A program made the position numbers and the translations under genes. Shown piece after piece: positions 1 to 12,993 of a stretch of DNA of 64,000 nt. Below the pieces are notes generated by a model. That model saw nothing but the letters and a program-made list of their open reading frames with translations. It searched no databases and had not been told where the DNA came from. Position 1 is the stretch's first letter. The number at the start of each line of letters is the position of its first letter. Source of the stretch: Phorcus lineatus (taxonomy: Eukaryota > Mollusca > Gastropoda > Trochida > Trochidae); NCBI GenBank assembly GCA_921293015.1, contig OV121082.1, forward strand, positions 19,881,748 to 19,945,747. The letters are read 5' to 3'.

Positions 1-711
1 GATTATACATTGTATATATGTATGTATATATATGTATATATAAATTAACCATAAATAAAACAAAGCTACAAAGTCATTGGCTCCATGTTGTGAAGATTGT
101 ATATGCTCCAGTTTCCTTCTGACTCAAACCTGGGTGACACAAAAAAAGTCTGCTAAGGGGTTTCTGAATTATTCATAAGTGTACATGTTGACACTATGAA
201 TCAATGAATAAATTGTTTCTTGACCCGATAACCCCACCCTCAATCCCTCATGCTTAGTTAACTTTCGCACAAGTCATTTCAAATATTGAATCCAGGTACG
301 AGTGGGGAGAAATGACAACAATAAAACATATATAAAACAAAAATTAGGGACCACTAGTACTCAATATTTAAGCACCATATCAAAATAACTAAATAGCCAA
401 CAGTGAAAATCCGAGTGGATCTTAACTTATTTTGTTGAGTATATTTCAATTCATCGTTAAGTGTTGCACCGGCTCCTGTCTCTATCTGACCCAAAGCATC
501 ATAAACTCGAGATTTTATGGGCACAAATTGGCTTGTGAATTATTTATATGAACACATGCTGTTATCATAAATCAATGACTTTGTTTCCCCAGACGCCTGC
601 GTCATTCTAAACAATTAGCACATTCGTTGGTATCAATTGTTATGGCGTATGAATGTGTACTGGTTGTTAGCTCCTCTTTGTCTGTGATTGTTGTGTAAAT
701 TTACAATTTAC
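1..711. other. Non-coding, AT-rich; short TA/TATG low-complexity start
   Basis: No exon or RNA gene is visible. The first ~45 bases are a degenerate TATG/TA simple repeat. The remainder is AT-rich sequence with no open frame of note. Confidence 0.5.
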
Positions 712-1001
712 CATGCATTCGGCTTCCGAACAAGAGGTACAGGGTTCTATTCTCACCTTGGGTTTGGCAACCCTTTCTGAAGTAGAGAACTGTTCTACAT
801 GAAGTAAGGTTTTTGTGCAATGCTACACTGAATTTCAACGCAGTAACGCCCATGGTCCGCTAGTTACAGCCGATTCTCGCAAGTTTCACAGCGATGCAGA
901 TCCATGATACTGTTGGGGGCTTTTCACCCTCCAGCCGTGATATAGGTAATAAACTTGAAAGCGGCTATAAAGACCAAATCACCTCACCTCACAATGTACT
1001 T
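712..1001 (+). repeat. Degraded copy of tRNA-derived SINE
   Basis: This stretch aligns along its length with the complete SINE at 27908-28222. Shared blocks include GTAGAGAACTGTTCTACA, GCAATGCTACACTGAATTT and the CACCTCACCTCAC 3' end. A B-box-like GGTTCTATTC remains near the 5' end, so part of the tRNA-like head survives, but it is heavily mutated. A short ORF across it is chance. The copy is older than the one at 27.9 kb. Confidence 0.8.
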
Positions 1002-4000
1002 GTGCAAGTCGTAAGGTGTGTTCAAAGGATATCAAACATTGCTTTAACTATGGCTGGACAAAACCTTAAAAATATATGGTCATATGCGTTTGTTTCCATC
1101 ACATCACTTCGACTTAAGCTAATCTATAGTAATTTCTAAAGAAGCAGAGTCCATTACTATGGCAATCAAATTTACCAAAGGATATGGACATTTGAGAAAG
1201 GCCAGTATCATTCATAATGTTAACAAAAGAGTTTCTTTTGATTTTTTTGTCATCATTTCAACGTGTAATTATTTCTATTCCACTGGCCATCATCTGGCCT
1301 CTCGTTTAAGTCATCGTTAAGACATCTCCCCAGGCAACTCCGTGTAGTCATCCAATTAATGAATTTGGTCTGTGAGTCATTATTACGCTTAGATGTTCAA
1401 TGTTCTTAACAGCTCATGCGGTATGAGGACAGCATTCCCAGGGACTTCAATATCCTGTTGTTTCCAGCAGGGCTCTTGTGTTTGGCTTCCTGATGTTCAG
1501 ACACCAATTATCTTGAGATTTCGTCAGCTGCGATTAATTTTTGAATTTGTTCATGTGTGCTTCATATTGCTGACTTTGCAGTTTCGTTTACACATTATTT
1601 GGCTTGTTATAAATTTTTCAAAGAACTTCTTAAATCCTTTTATGCGAAGGTATTTACTTTGAAATATAATCTATTTACACAAATTAAACCCTTCACACTG
1701 GATGTATCCTGTATCCGAGAGGCAAATTGACGAATCCGATGAAATTTTCTTTGGGCATAAAGGTTATAAATATGTATTTGTACAAGAATAGAACTAACGA
1801 ATACTGAATCTAGACACATGTAAGTATTACAAAACGATATAAAAGCTTCTCATTTTTGTTACCCTAATCCGACTCAGGTTACTAATAATCTAGCGTCACT
1901 AATTTGTTTTATATTTTGTATGTTCACTCATGCTAAAATGATATTATTGCTCTCATTAGCATTATCACGAAAATATTCAGGTTTGATAATTGGTTGACAT
2001 TGATAATTTTTTAAAGAAGTTTACTACGTGCCATGACAATAAAACAGTGAACAATGTGTTAAATACCCATTGGAATCAGTTTGATTATCAATTTCGGTAA
2101 AAAAAATTTAAAGACATTCTTATTTATAATCTTAATGAATGAACATTATAGATGAATAAAGGGTAAGGTCAGTCGTAATAAAGCATTTACCAAAGACTTT
2201 TATTACATTTATTACATTTATTACAAGTGCTGGGGAAAGTGTTGATTTTGTGAAAACTAATTCGGAGCAATGTTCAATTTTGTTGAAGAATTCCAAGCAA
2301 TGTTCCAGCCTCTATAAACGGAATTCAAAGCAAAGTGCTAGCTTTAAGATTTATTATACTAAACAGTATGTATGTATGTATGTATGTATGTATGTATGTA
2401 TGTATGTATGGAATACGTTTGAATTATGTATTATTTGCAAACATGCTAAAACGTGAATTTTTCGTTTTTATGTCTACTGAAATCATTACTGACATTTGGT
2501 GTCATTTTCGGTGTATTTCGATCGAAAGCTGTATGGTTATGTGGTATTATCCTCTTTTTAGTTTGAGAGGGATTTTTAAAGTTTGAAAGCTTGTGCCCAA
2601 TTCTTTTAGATGTATTTCAATCAACCATGATAAAGATGATTTGACACCTTATACCATCCAAACCCTTCTATTGGTGCATTTGTTAAATTTAAAGTTCCTG
2701 TAGTCTGATTAAAATCGAAATGGAAATAAAAACGTGACAGCCTTACCTTAAATTCCTTTGAACCATCAATTCAGGACTTTTGATACGATTTTAAAGAAAA
2801 TGTTCACCAATGTACGTCTTTATTTCATAATGTATATGACTTTAAATAAAAGTTTGCTAAAGTTTTCGGCAATTTCACAGTGAGTAATGAAGCGTTTTGT
2901 TTGGAAATTGTCTTGTCACCGGACGACACCAATGGTTAGTTTAACTCAATTATAGAGAGGACTATATCGACCACTATGGATTAATATCACAAAAACCAAC
3001 CGAGGGTTAAAATGTGGCTTTTAGACATTATGATTCATCAAGTCAGAATCCAGTTCAAATCAAATATTAAATTTGCGTCAAATTACATGAATTGAATACC
3101 CCCAAATAGAAAATATAACACCACCAATCGTTAAGGCGATCTCATAATTGGAGATTGCAATTATAATTCAAACCATTTTCATAAACAAATCTTGGAAAAT
3201 GAAAAGGTTGAGCATACTATAGTTGACATCGTTTAACTTCAAAGAGTTTAGAGTAATTTTTGTGTTATTGTTTTGAACAAGTTTACAGTTGTTACTTTCC
3301 GATGTCATGGACGCGTTGTTCGATAGGAATAGAATCATGCCAGTCTCGTTCTTTTCAATATGCGGTGTCAAACTTTGAGCTAAAATCTCATCCGTCATTT
3401 TGTGCCCGCTCCTGTTTTTGTATACCAAAGAAGATAAGGTTTGTAAACGTAACTGTAGGCTTTTATGTGTGTCTGATTATTCCAAAGTCTAATATCAAAA
3501 CTAAATTTTGTTAAAGTCTTGAATGTTTTCAATCTCCATCCTACAGAATTCATTTATAAATACATTTATCCTCAATCCTCGTTGGTTTGATTAATACAAC
3601 GTGAATTATACCTGAGCTGGCCACAGGCATCCACGTATCAGTTTGAAATCTGATTACAATGTGATGTACCATGAGTACGTATCATCTGTATCACCGAAGC
3701 TTCCCTATATGTTTCTTGAAACTTTAATCCATTAGGTTTGGATAAGACAGATATATAAGTGTATATCAACAATGTTTATACTCCTTCAAAGAATTTAGAA
3801 TGATGAAATTTATTGGATCTTTCAATGGTAATGATATTTATGATTGCATTTTTTCTTTGCCTTGGGGATTGTATTGCAATTTTACGCCAGCTTCCAAACA
3901 TTCCAGACTGAGAAATAACTCTCTAGGGTATTGTTCTGAAAGTATTGTGCAAAGAATTTGTTAGTGTACACAAATTACAAACGGAAAACATACAATTGGA

Positions 4001-5336
4001 AATCGAATTACCTCTATAAATTGAAACTCGTTTTTATAACCCAGTCTCAGGGTTCTGGGGTTCTGTCAATACCAACGATTCTGTTTTAATATCCGCTGGC
4101 TGTAATGTTGTGTCAATATGATTGCCCCAAAAAAGGTTAATCCCATTTTTTTCCTATTTTCACTTCGTGGGGCATAATCGAATAACATCCAGTTTTTTTA
4201 CTTAAACATATTTTTCATATTTGCACACGTACTATTTTTTTACATAAAATTTCAACCATCGATTCTGAGAGGACCATTGTTATTAATCTTGTTAATTTGC
4301 TTGTTAATGTTTAAGCACTTCGTCAATTTCTGATATATATTTGATTTATTCGAGCTGAAATTAAAATGATACTGAACTGGTATATATGTTTTGCTAAATT
4401 TTCTTTTTTTTTTAAAAACAAACTACAATCCCTTTGATAAGTTGAATCCCAGCCCCACAATTTCGGGATCCGCCAATGAGTCCATATCTGATAAAAATCT
4501 ACATAGTACATGACATACCACAATCTACTGCTTCCTAGTATATTTCATTTTTCATCTACAGCTAAAAACCTCTCGAACAAAGTTGATATTCTTGTCATTC
4601 TTATTTAACTTAAGACCTAAATTTTTTTTTAAGACAACAGAGTTGATAAACATCTCTCTGTCGAGAAAAGTTTGAAGTTGATGGCCTGGCCAACTTTTGC
4701 TATTTACTTTGTTATGCTACAGACTACTATCGATTTCGCCCGAAATTATAGATTTTACGAGCGCTTCGTATGAGACTACAGTTTTTAAGAGTATGTTCGG
4801 TATTAAGTGGGTGGGTGTTTTGAATGAAGAGATATATGATTAAACTAATGCAGCAAACGATAATAGTGCATAAAGCTGATGTGATATTGAAGTAAAAGTT
4901 GTTTTGGTCTTTTTTATCCACGTTTAAGAAATAACGCACTATGTCTGATTGTTGATTTTATGAACGCTGACATTCTTAGTCCTATATACTCGTACCATTA
5001 AAGATTATGTTTATGTAACGCTACAGTTAGCGTATCTAAGAAATTATTACTACCTTACCTTGCTAAGAAAAATCATTTCAAATTAAAGGCAAAATATCCA
5101 CGACTTTGGATAGATTGAGGTCATATAACTTCTTTAAATTCTCATTTAGGCAAATAACATAGCGATATGAAGGGGGATGTTGCGGTTTTTTAAATTTCAT
5201 TCCTTGTTTTGCATGTTTATTATGTAGCTCGTTCCATATCCGATCTAAATCAAATATAATACTTCAGTTATATGCTACTCGTAATACTTTATACGACGTC
5301 GAACAGGCGTTTAGTAACAACTGCTTTATAACTATT
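1002..5336. other. Non-coding DNA upstream of the Ly6 terminal exon
   Basis: AT-rich sequence with only short chance ORFs. I looked on the + strand for the preceding exons of the Ly6 gene that ends at 5936 (a paired-cysteine exon with phase-1 borders, or a signal-peptide exon) and did not find one. They may lie before the window. The only clear structure is the TATG microsatellite at 2367-2410. Confidence 0.5.
2367..2410. repeat. (TATG)11 microsatellite
   Basis: Eleven uninterrupted TATG units. Short ORFs that read through it (runs of Tyr-Val-Cys-Met) are artefacts of the repeat. Confidence 0.97.
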
Positions 5337-5588
5337 CCCGCCAGGGGCTCGGCAACTTTGTCTACAGTAGAGAACTGTTCTACACGCAGTTAGGTTTGGG
5401 TGCAATGCTACACTGAATTTCAGCGCAGTACTTGCCTCGGTTTGCTAGTTTCAGCCTATGTTCGCAGGTTTCACCGCAACGCATAGCCACAATGGTGTTG
5501 CGGGCTTTCTCCCTGTAATAATAGTAGCAGCTGCGATAAAAGTAAAATTATCTTGAAAGAGGCGTTAAACACCAACTCACCTCACCTT
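5337..5588 (+). repeat. 5'-truncated copy of tRNA-derived SINE
   Basis: It begins with CCCGCCAGGGGCTCGGC, which corresponds to the sequence immediately after the B box of the complete copy at 27908-28222, and runs to the CACCTCACC 3' end. The tRNA-like head is missing, as expected from incomplete reverse transcription. Flanks TTTATAACTATTC (left) and TTTACAACTTTCT (right) look like a decayed target-site duplication. It lies 133 bp upstream of the Ly6 exon acceptor, inside the presumed intron. Confidence 0.85.
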
Positions 5589-5721
5589 TACAACTTTCTT
5601 AAAGGTGGGTGGTTAGCGTACATGTATGTGGGAGAAACGTAGGTATTTTTATTTCTAAAGCTGCAGTTGCTCAAATATGCCTCAGGATAAAATTCACTCA
5701 AAAATGTTTTCTATTTTGCAG

Positions 5722-5936
5722 AGGACGGATCTCATATCCTTGTCCGGCATTGCAGTGATGGAGACTGGGGAAGCCACTGCGGCCTTATTCGATTCGACTT
5801 TGGGAAAACTTCAGAGAAAATCTATGGTTGTTTAGAGTCATGCGACCACGATGGCTGCAACCAAGGATCATATTTATCAGCTCAAGTGTGTCTAACCCTG
5901 CTGTGGAGCTTACTCACTTCCTTCGCTGTGTGGTGA
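5722..5936 (+). CDS. Ly6/uPAR-family protein, terminal coding exon (partial gene)
   Basis: This is the last coding exon of a small secreted or membrane-anchored LU-domain protein. It follows a good acceptor (a T-rich tract ending TTTTGCAG, AG at 5720-5721). It starts in phase 1 (AG completes a split codon) and reads 70 residues to TGA at 5934-5936. Cysteines fall at exon residues 10, 19, 36, 40 and 45, and the frame contains CDHDGCNQG, the C-x3-C-x4-CN ending that defines the LU fold. After it comes a hydrophobic tail (about residues 51-70, VCLTLLWSLLTSFAVW) typical of a GPI-attachment signal. The phase and layout match the terminal exon of the second Ly6 gene at 17190-17407. Upstream exons (signal peptide and first LU half) are not visible and probably lie before position 1. 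Function within the family (toxin-like receptor modulators, quiver/sleepless channel regulators) cannot be specified. Confidence 0.82.
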
Positions 5937-8900
5937 TTAAAGACCTTGACTAAGGAAAAGATAAATGTTGACTTCCGTCAAGATATCTTGGTGATAAATC
6001 TTATTGAAACGTTTGGGAAGTTTTTGCTAAGGTTGTGAAGATATTCATTAGGTTTGCTAACATTCCCATTTCAGTTTTTACAAGTTGACATCTATGCATG
6101 GAACCGCTGTACTCTTATGCACTTTCCTCAACTAGAGAAATGGCCTCGTGCCCATTACAGTGCGATTTTGTTTCAACAAGTTCTGTACATAGGTGTACTC
6201 GAGTGTACACACGCTTGTACACTTTCAGGGACAGTTTGTGTGTACTGGCGCCAAAGGAATCGCCCTTAGATACTGACTGGGCACCGACTTCTCCATAGTT
6301 GACTAGTCTTCTGCCTTATTGCGCTTGCGTTTCACGCTCCATCCTTGGCGACGGCGTCAAGACTACCTTCGGACAGAATCTCGTCACCGTAGATGCTTTC
6401 GAGTATCAACTGAAGTGCCAGTTTTAGATTAGCGGCTTAACATTTGTTGATTCTGGAAGAGATGAACAAAGGAAAAGTCCTGGTTAGACGTCTCAAAACC
6501 TGAACTGACAGAATAGTAATTGTCCCAAAATTGTTCGCACAACGTAACATCGCTCCCTAATGTAGTGCATGTGTATGTAAAATTGGTTCTTTTAGTTCAT
6601 TTTCGTTGTTGAATACAAACAGACCATCAGTTCCATTATATATACGTATAGATATGCATTCGTTGGACGTTTTCAGTTTACATAGGCTACTGTTTACCCA
6701 CCGTTTGTCATTCTTGCCGGTCAGTGTGTTGTGAATACCTAAGGTCTTGCTACACCAAATTCACCTCAAAGAGAGAAGAGGTTAACCTAATAACACTAAC
6801 AATTTGGCAGAACTGTGGCACTCAAAAGGGTTATCTCTCCCACATGGTCGCTGTCAACCTAAACCTTGATATAGAAGTTTATGTTACAGGCACGAAAAAG
6901 TCTTGAAAGAAGATCTTACATAATGTTCTTGTAGATGAACAAACCATTTATTTAAGTATCATTCAATTCTCATGTGAGGAACAATTTATGAATTTGTATA
7001 CTCTTGAAAACTTTTTTAGCACTTCGCCGGAAGTAAGTCATTTGAGTTTTGTTAAGCATTAAGGTGACTAAAAATCATTTTCAAAACAAGTTACACATGT
7101 AAATTTTATTTGAACTTCGTGGATATTTTTTGCACAACGACAATAAGAACAAGATGTAAACTCATCAATATACACCTTACAATCAGATTTACTTTAAGTA
7201 TGAAATGTCTTTCACTGTGCCAGTATATTCTTGTTTTTCTTAGAATGCAACTATTTGTATGTTAACCCATCAATAATTATCAACCATGCTTCATCAGCAT
7301 ATTTCAATCCATATGGCTACTTCGAATACACTGATATCCTTCATTCCAAATACCTCCTATATCCGACAGCTGTTTCTACGTGGATATGGTTAGTATGTAA
7401 TTTTCTTCAGCCAATGGAATGTCGTTATTCAAGGAGCCTGAAGCAAAGATCTTAATATTTGTCATCCGGGTTGTGCCGCTGTTGCTGGATACGATTCGTT
7501 TCATTGGCAGGTTATATACGTAGAAAAGCGAGGCAATCTACCTGAAGATCAGGGTATTGGAAGGAGGTTTGCGGATACTAGTACGCTGATGTAACAAGGT
7601 GTTACTTCTCCAACCATGCCCATTCTCGTTAATTAACCCAAGAAGTTCATTTCATTGACACCCAGGGATATTGAATGAGGAAACCTTCATAATTAACATG
7701 TTGTAGACGTTAGGAGATATTCTATGAAAATTATGTATCAAAAGGTTTATTGTAATCATTTTTTTCTAAATTTAATCATGCTTTCTTCAAATGAAGCTGT
7801 AGGGGTACCTCCATTCAAAGAAGGAAGCGAGGCTCGTTTTGAAAAGTCGTTATTTTTAAGAAATGGAGATACTGTAGGAAATAAACGTATTTTAATTGCA
7901 TTCGATTTCGTGTTTTTATAACATTATCGATTCAACCCTGCCATATGGCAGAAAAGAACAATACTCTATGAATTTATTAACACCGTACTCAAGAATGTTT
8001 CAAAACAATTAATGTCATATTCCTAAGCTATGAAAATACAATAGTAGTTTGAAAATCAAGCGGAGGAAAACCCTGTTTCTCACAAGTGTTAACCTATGCG
8101 TGTTTCGATGTAACGGATTACTCAGGGTGTCTTTGAATTATCAAATGAAAAACCTAGACTTCTTATGCCCTCTTCACCAAAGTATAAACTGTTGTGTGTA
8201 ACCCTTGGTGCTAAAACCAACCCTTCCAAGATTATTCCAATGGTAAAGGGAGGTAACCCGTCACTGACCGTTTACCGCCATTTAGCATTGGTGAGTGTTG
8301 GATGTTACCAACAGCGAATTTATTCAGTTTTCGTTGAATTTTTGTGGCCTTTAGTTTATAATTTCCTGATGAGTATGTTCCATGCTTTTGGATGATTGAA
8401 GTCTTTGAAATGTCTGTTGTTGGAAGTGTTTTTGAATATTGGCATATTATTCCAGTTGGATTTTTCTGAGAGTATACATACATGATGGGTCTAAAGGGGT
8501 AAAACAAATTCTAGCCAAAATGGGTTTTAGCCATCAAGACATAATAAAACTTTGATATTCCATAATTGCTAAAGTTTGCATTTCAATAGTTACACATTGA
8601 TATAATATAAATAAGTTTGGTATTACGTCAGATCACACTTTATAAACAACTCGCGAAAAGCTTAATCGTGGGTCATTCAGTACGTTCGGTATCAATATGG
8701 AAAAGAGAAAATGGTTTTTAGTTTTTTAGACAGTTTCAGATAAAATGATCAAATATATAAATCAAAGCATAAAAGCGTGATTATGATCATGTTTAAGCTC
8801 TGTGCATGGTTTTTTAATGTAACTTTCAGGAATGTTTGTATTTACAGGAAGAAATTCATAAATATCAAACGGAGCCTCAAACGGGTTTAGGATTGCTCAC

Positions 8901-9512
8901 ACATAGGTTCAGTATATAAACTTATAACCTAAATATATATATGAAGTAACAATCATTTTAACCATTTAAGGATCGCAATCTAATGTTTTAGCTCTTGAGC
9001 GTAAATTAAGACAGCAACACGCATATGCGTGCATCACAATCTGTTGACAATTCTATTGCGGAAAAAAACATCCGAATTGCTTTTCATTTCTCCCAATGGC
9101 AGGTTACTGATTGCCATACAATGTATAATAGTTTATGTAGAACATTTCCGATTCTTGAAAATATCACTCGATATTTTTTCGTGCTATTACACCGTTTCAT
9201 CTTGTTAATGTTTTCGACAATCGCCCTATTTTCACTTGTATGCATTGAACACTGTTTTACTTATAATCTCAATGTCTTGTAACGTCATTTGCATATCCTG
9301 AGTTCCAATCTTGATCGTGTTTCTTGTCTCCGTGATTGCACTTTTGACGACCAAGAGTTGTCTCCCTTTCACCAGTCGACGCCAACATACGTTAGTAACA
9401 GGCGGACGACGAACTAATCATGTACCATTGATACTCAAATTTGCTTCAGTCGTATGACGCAGTTGATTCTGTTTGTTGATGTGAAATAAATAATTTACCT
9501 GTCTGTTGATGT
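5937..9512. other. Non-coding DNA between convergent Ly6 genes
   Basis: This holds the 3' UTR of the + strand Ly6 gene and then intergenic DNA. No canonical AATAAA was seen in the first few hundred bases. ATTAAA at 5935-5940 overlaps the stop codon and is too close to be the signal. A T-rich tract ending in CAG near 6060-6074 looks like an acceptor, but the frames after it are not recognisable. A short stretch near 7550-7610 resembles 31190-31250, a low-grade dispersed repeat. Confidence 0.4.
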
Positions 9513-9855
9513 TTGTTATTTTTCTTTAATTCTAAACTGCGACTAAAATATTGGTTCGAAAATGATTTTATATTACATTTAAAAGAGATGAATTTGTTAA
9601 TTATTTATTAAAGTGGCTACATAATTGACACAAGTGAATGAAAAATACCATTTGCTGCCAATCAACTTTTTGGTATTGCCCAGTTGTTATTTTTCTTTAA
9701 TTCTAAACAGCGACTTAAATGGTGGTTCGAAAATGATTTTATATAACATTTTAAAAATATGTGTTTGTTAAATAATTTTATAAAAGTAGATACATAATTG
9801 AACAAATGATTGAAAAAGTATCATTTACTGTCATTCAATTAAGGGCCATTGCCCC
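9513..9855. repeat. Two-copy tandem duplication, period 171 bp
   Basis: Copy 1 (9513-9683) and copy 2 (9684-9855) both begin TTGTTATTTTTCTTTAATTC and share GGTTCGAAAATGATTTTATA and ACATAATTGA. Divergence and small indels show an old local duplication. No coding content. Confidence 0.85.
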
Positions 9856-12800
9856 GCATGAATATTACCTCGTTGTTATTTGGCATACACCATATACATC
9901 ATGTATCTTACCGGTATTCATCTTTCAGAATGATGTATTTGATACTACAAATACACAGTACATGAAGGAGAAAAACATTCAACGATCAAAGACCAATAAC
10001 AGTATCCTGTTCGTTACCGGAAACAGGACTTTTTTGTCCGAAGAATCCTGATATATGATGCAAGGACTCTTTTGGAAACCTTCTTTAAACTCGTCATAAT
10101 AACACATACATCAGCAATTAGCTAAACGTTTGTTTAGCCAAGCTTGTGACGGAGAAAGGCGAACTTGAATAATTCTTTTACTGATGCCGTCGGAAGAAAA
10201 CTATTTGAATTAACTACTAGTAATTGAATTTTTCTGGAGTTTTTACTTGAAAGTTTACAACTAACAAGTAATGACAGCTTACCATATGCCTTCTTGTTCA
10301 AATTGTCGCAACGTGATCTTGTTACGAAATAAATACAATCGTTCGAATATTATTCGAGTTTTATAACATTGCAACAAATAACTTTTCGAAATTCAAAGTT
10401 TGTTCGTCTTACCTACGTATTAAAACGTCAAAGGAATTTTATCATAGTTTTAAGCCGGCTTCGAAATTCCAATTTCGCAGAACAATAAGACCTCAGATCG
10501 AATCCTTCGAAACCCACAACAAAATGGATAGATTAGGAACACTTCTTGCCAAGTACCCGGATGCACGTGCTGCACGGGGTGCACGTGCTTAGAACACCTA
10601 TTTCATGTCAATTATTTCATGACTGAACGCTCAGTCAGAACAAAAGTAGTAATCACTTCATTCATACGTAAGTGAGGGGACCAATTTAGTCTTTTGAAAA
10701 CTAGCAAAAAATTCTTTGTTCTTTTTTACTCAGACCATGGGGTATATAAGGCAGTATTTACCATAGTTTCCTTGTTTTTCGGGAAATGGAAAGACAACTT
10801 GTCCATGGCCCAAGGGGCTTCGCAGATAATGGTCCCTGTGTTTCTCGACTCGGAAATTATGGTAATAACTATTACGTACAAAATACCTGCTCCATCAGGA
10901 GTGTAATAAAGCATGACGAGTAACATCATTTCCCTTTTTTCATAAACAACTTCTTTCTACCCGTATCGCGATGATTAACCAGGTCACAGTGACCTACATA
11001 AACCTCTGACGTCACTTTATGACTTACGTCCTTACGTCACGCTATTTGACATGTGATGAGTAATTATGCACGAGTGGGCTAATTAGAAAAAGTAGGAATC
11101 GATGTTATAGCGTGTAGTCAGTACTTGGTTGGCTTGTATAAACTTCCGTAGGTTGCAGTTTATTGATAATCGATAAAGAGATACCGACATCAAAGTATGC
11201 TGAATAAGCACTTCATAGCCTCCCAGGGAAGACAGCGAGTTAGATATGCTGACGACGATTGTACATATAGTTATGTCCATAGTAGTGTAGGCTTAGAGAA
11301 CATTGATATTACCCCTTACAATATGTTTTGAATCGTATGACAAACTTTGTTAACTCAATGACTTAAAATATGTTGTGTTTTATTTCTAAATGAAATAGAA
11401 TTCATTAGACAATTATTTGACCTAATACAGGGGCATTCTTCGTGTACTCGCACGACATTATGGCATTATCGGTACTGGGTCAAAGAGATTAAATGTTTTT
11501 ATTGGTATTCTGTTAAATGGCATATTGTTGCTAAGATTTGAATTCCTTTGGTTTTGTTGTGATAGCTTTCGTTGTTTCCAGCGTCGAAAAATAATATAAG
11601 ATACAATTTTATTTTTTAATGAACTCAACGTTAAAAGATTCTGTGCCGTTTATAATGGAAACTATTTGCGGAAGTCAAAAAAGGTTTGAGTCGAGATTTG
11701 AGACATTCTGAACTTCAACAAATATTCTCGATTATAAACGGCTCCTTTAATTTTCTGCCCGTGGGTATAGATGACGTTCCCTTTGAATGAAAACAAACGC
11801 ATATTCGTTGTCGATATGTGATTTTTATTGCAACTAATCGGTCCAAGTAGACCGACCAAGACGCCTGTTGGATGGAAGCTAAGGTGTAGAGTGACAACAA
11901 CACGTAGGCGTACCTAGAGGACGTCGCTGGTACGTACAAGACATAGTAACGCAGTCGCGCATGACCGGAAACAGCGTTCAAACCGGAAGTTGTTTTGTAT
12001 GACATTCTTTGTTGAGATTTTCATTTGAATTGGATAGGATACTGTACACATTGTCATATGTCATAAATCCCTTGAATATAACTCCTTCCGGTTTAAACGG
12101 TGTTACGTCAAATTGAACCCATGAAATTTGTTCCGGGTTCAATTTGTCATGTGGATTGCAAGGAAAACACCAACTAGACACTGTTCTTGAGGAAAAAAGC
12201 GTGGTCTGTTACAACATTCACAAGTCTAACTCCGATCAAAACAAATGCCGTGGTTGAACGACAAAAATAGACTACCATTCCCATTGACAGCGCCCTCTAT
12301 TTCTGCTTGTGATCTTCAGAAGATATGTAGGACCCCTTGTACACACAAATGAAAATCACAAAGCATGGCGGCTTATCGTCCTTCCAGCGATCAACAGCTG
12401 ACTTTATTTTACATGTCGATTCATTAAATAAATTCATATCATTTTGCCATTTCTCGAACTCAAATGATGATTTATTCATTTTAAAACAAATCGTATTTAT
12501 ATATATATCAAAAATATTTGTCAGTGTATTGCGGTCAAATGTAAATATTCTATCTTTCAAATTGATATCTTGACAGTTTGATTGCATGTTAATTATTACA
12601 TTGTCAATTTGATATACACATCATTGTTAAATAGTAATTATAGAATTTCGTAATTCTTCCTAATTCCCAAGATTCCCAACTTTTGATTGTAAAGAGTCAA
12701 TACGAATCATTGAAAATTAGATTTATGATTTTCTTCTCAGAGTAATTGAGAAATCTAATTCTATGTATAACATGCATGAGTCTAATGTTGAATCGCTCTC

Positions 12801-12904
12801 TGTCGTCTTACCCTGCGCGGTATCAAGGAGAATGGTATTACATCATGTAAGGATCACTTCTATGATCTGAAAGAATGTTGGGATGGCAGGAAGTGAGCTG
12901 CCGC
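9856..12904. other. Non-coding DNA
   Basis: No exon recognised. At 10561-10590 two CACGTG sites lie 18 bp apart within TGCACGTGCTGCACGG and GTGCACGTGCTT. Around 11000 there are several TGACGTCA/TTACGTCA-like sites. Short overlapping ORFs near 11.7-12.6 kb show no family resemblance. Confidence 0.4.
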
Positions 12905-12993
12905 TCTAACATTAGCTCCGGACTGAATACAATAACATCCGGGTTCTCTAACATTAGCTCCGGATTGAATAAAATAATAACGTCCGGTTTCGT
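12905..12993. repeat. Two-copy tandem duplication, ~44 bp
   Basis: The block TCTAACATTAGCTCCGGA, followed by YTGAATA and then a CATCCGG/CGTCCGG end, occurs twice head to tail (about 12905 and 12949). Confidence 0.85.

Noticed and set aside
894..1139. 81-codon + strand ORF
   Set aside because: It lies inside and beyond the degraded SINE copy at 712-1001; no start or splice context and no family resemblance.
2250..2586. Two ORFs through the TATG microsatellite
   Set aside because: The repeated Tyr-Val-Cys-Met peptide is simply the translated repeat.
3168..3514. Overlapping - strand (86 codons) and cysteine-rich + strand (84 codons) ORFs
   Set aside because: I considered the + strand frame as a missing Ly6 exon because of its cysteines, but the spacing does not fit an LU domain and no phase-1 AG/GT borders flank it.
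6054..6298. Possible exon after the acceptor-like TTCCCATTTCAG
   Set aside because: Neither overlapping frame resembles a known domain. It follows the Ly6 stop codon by only ~120 bp, so it is more likely 3' UTR or intergenic.
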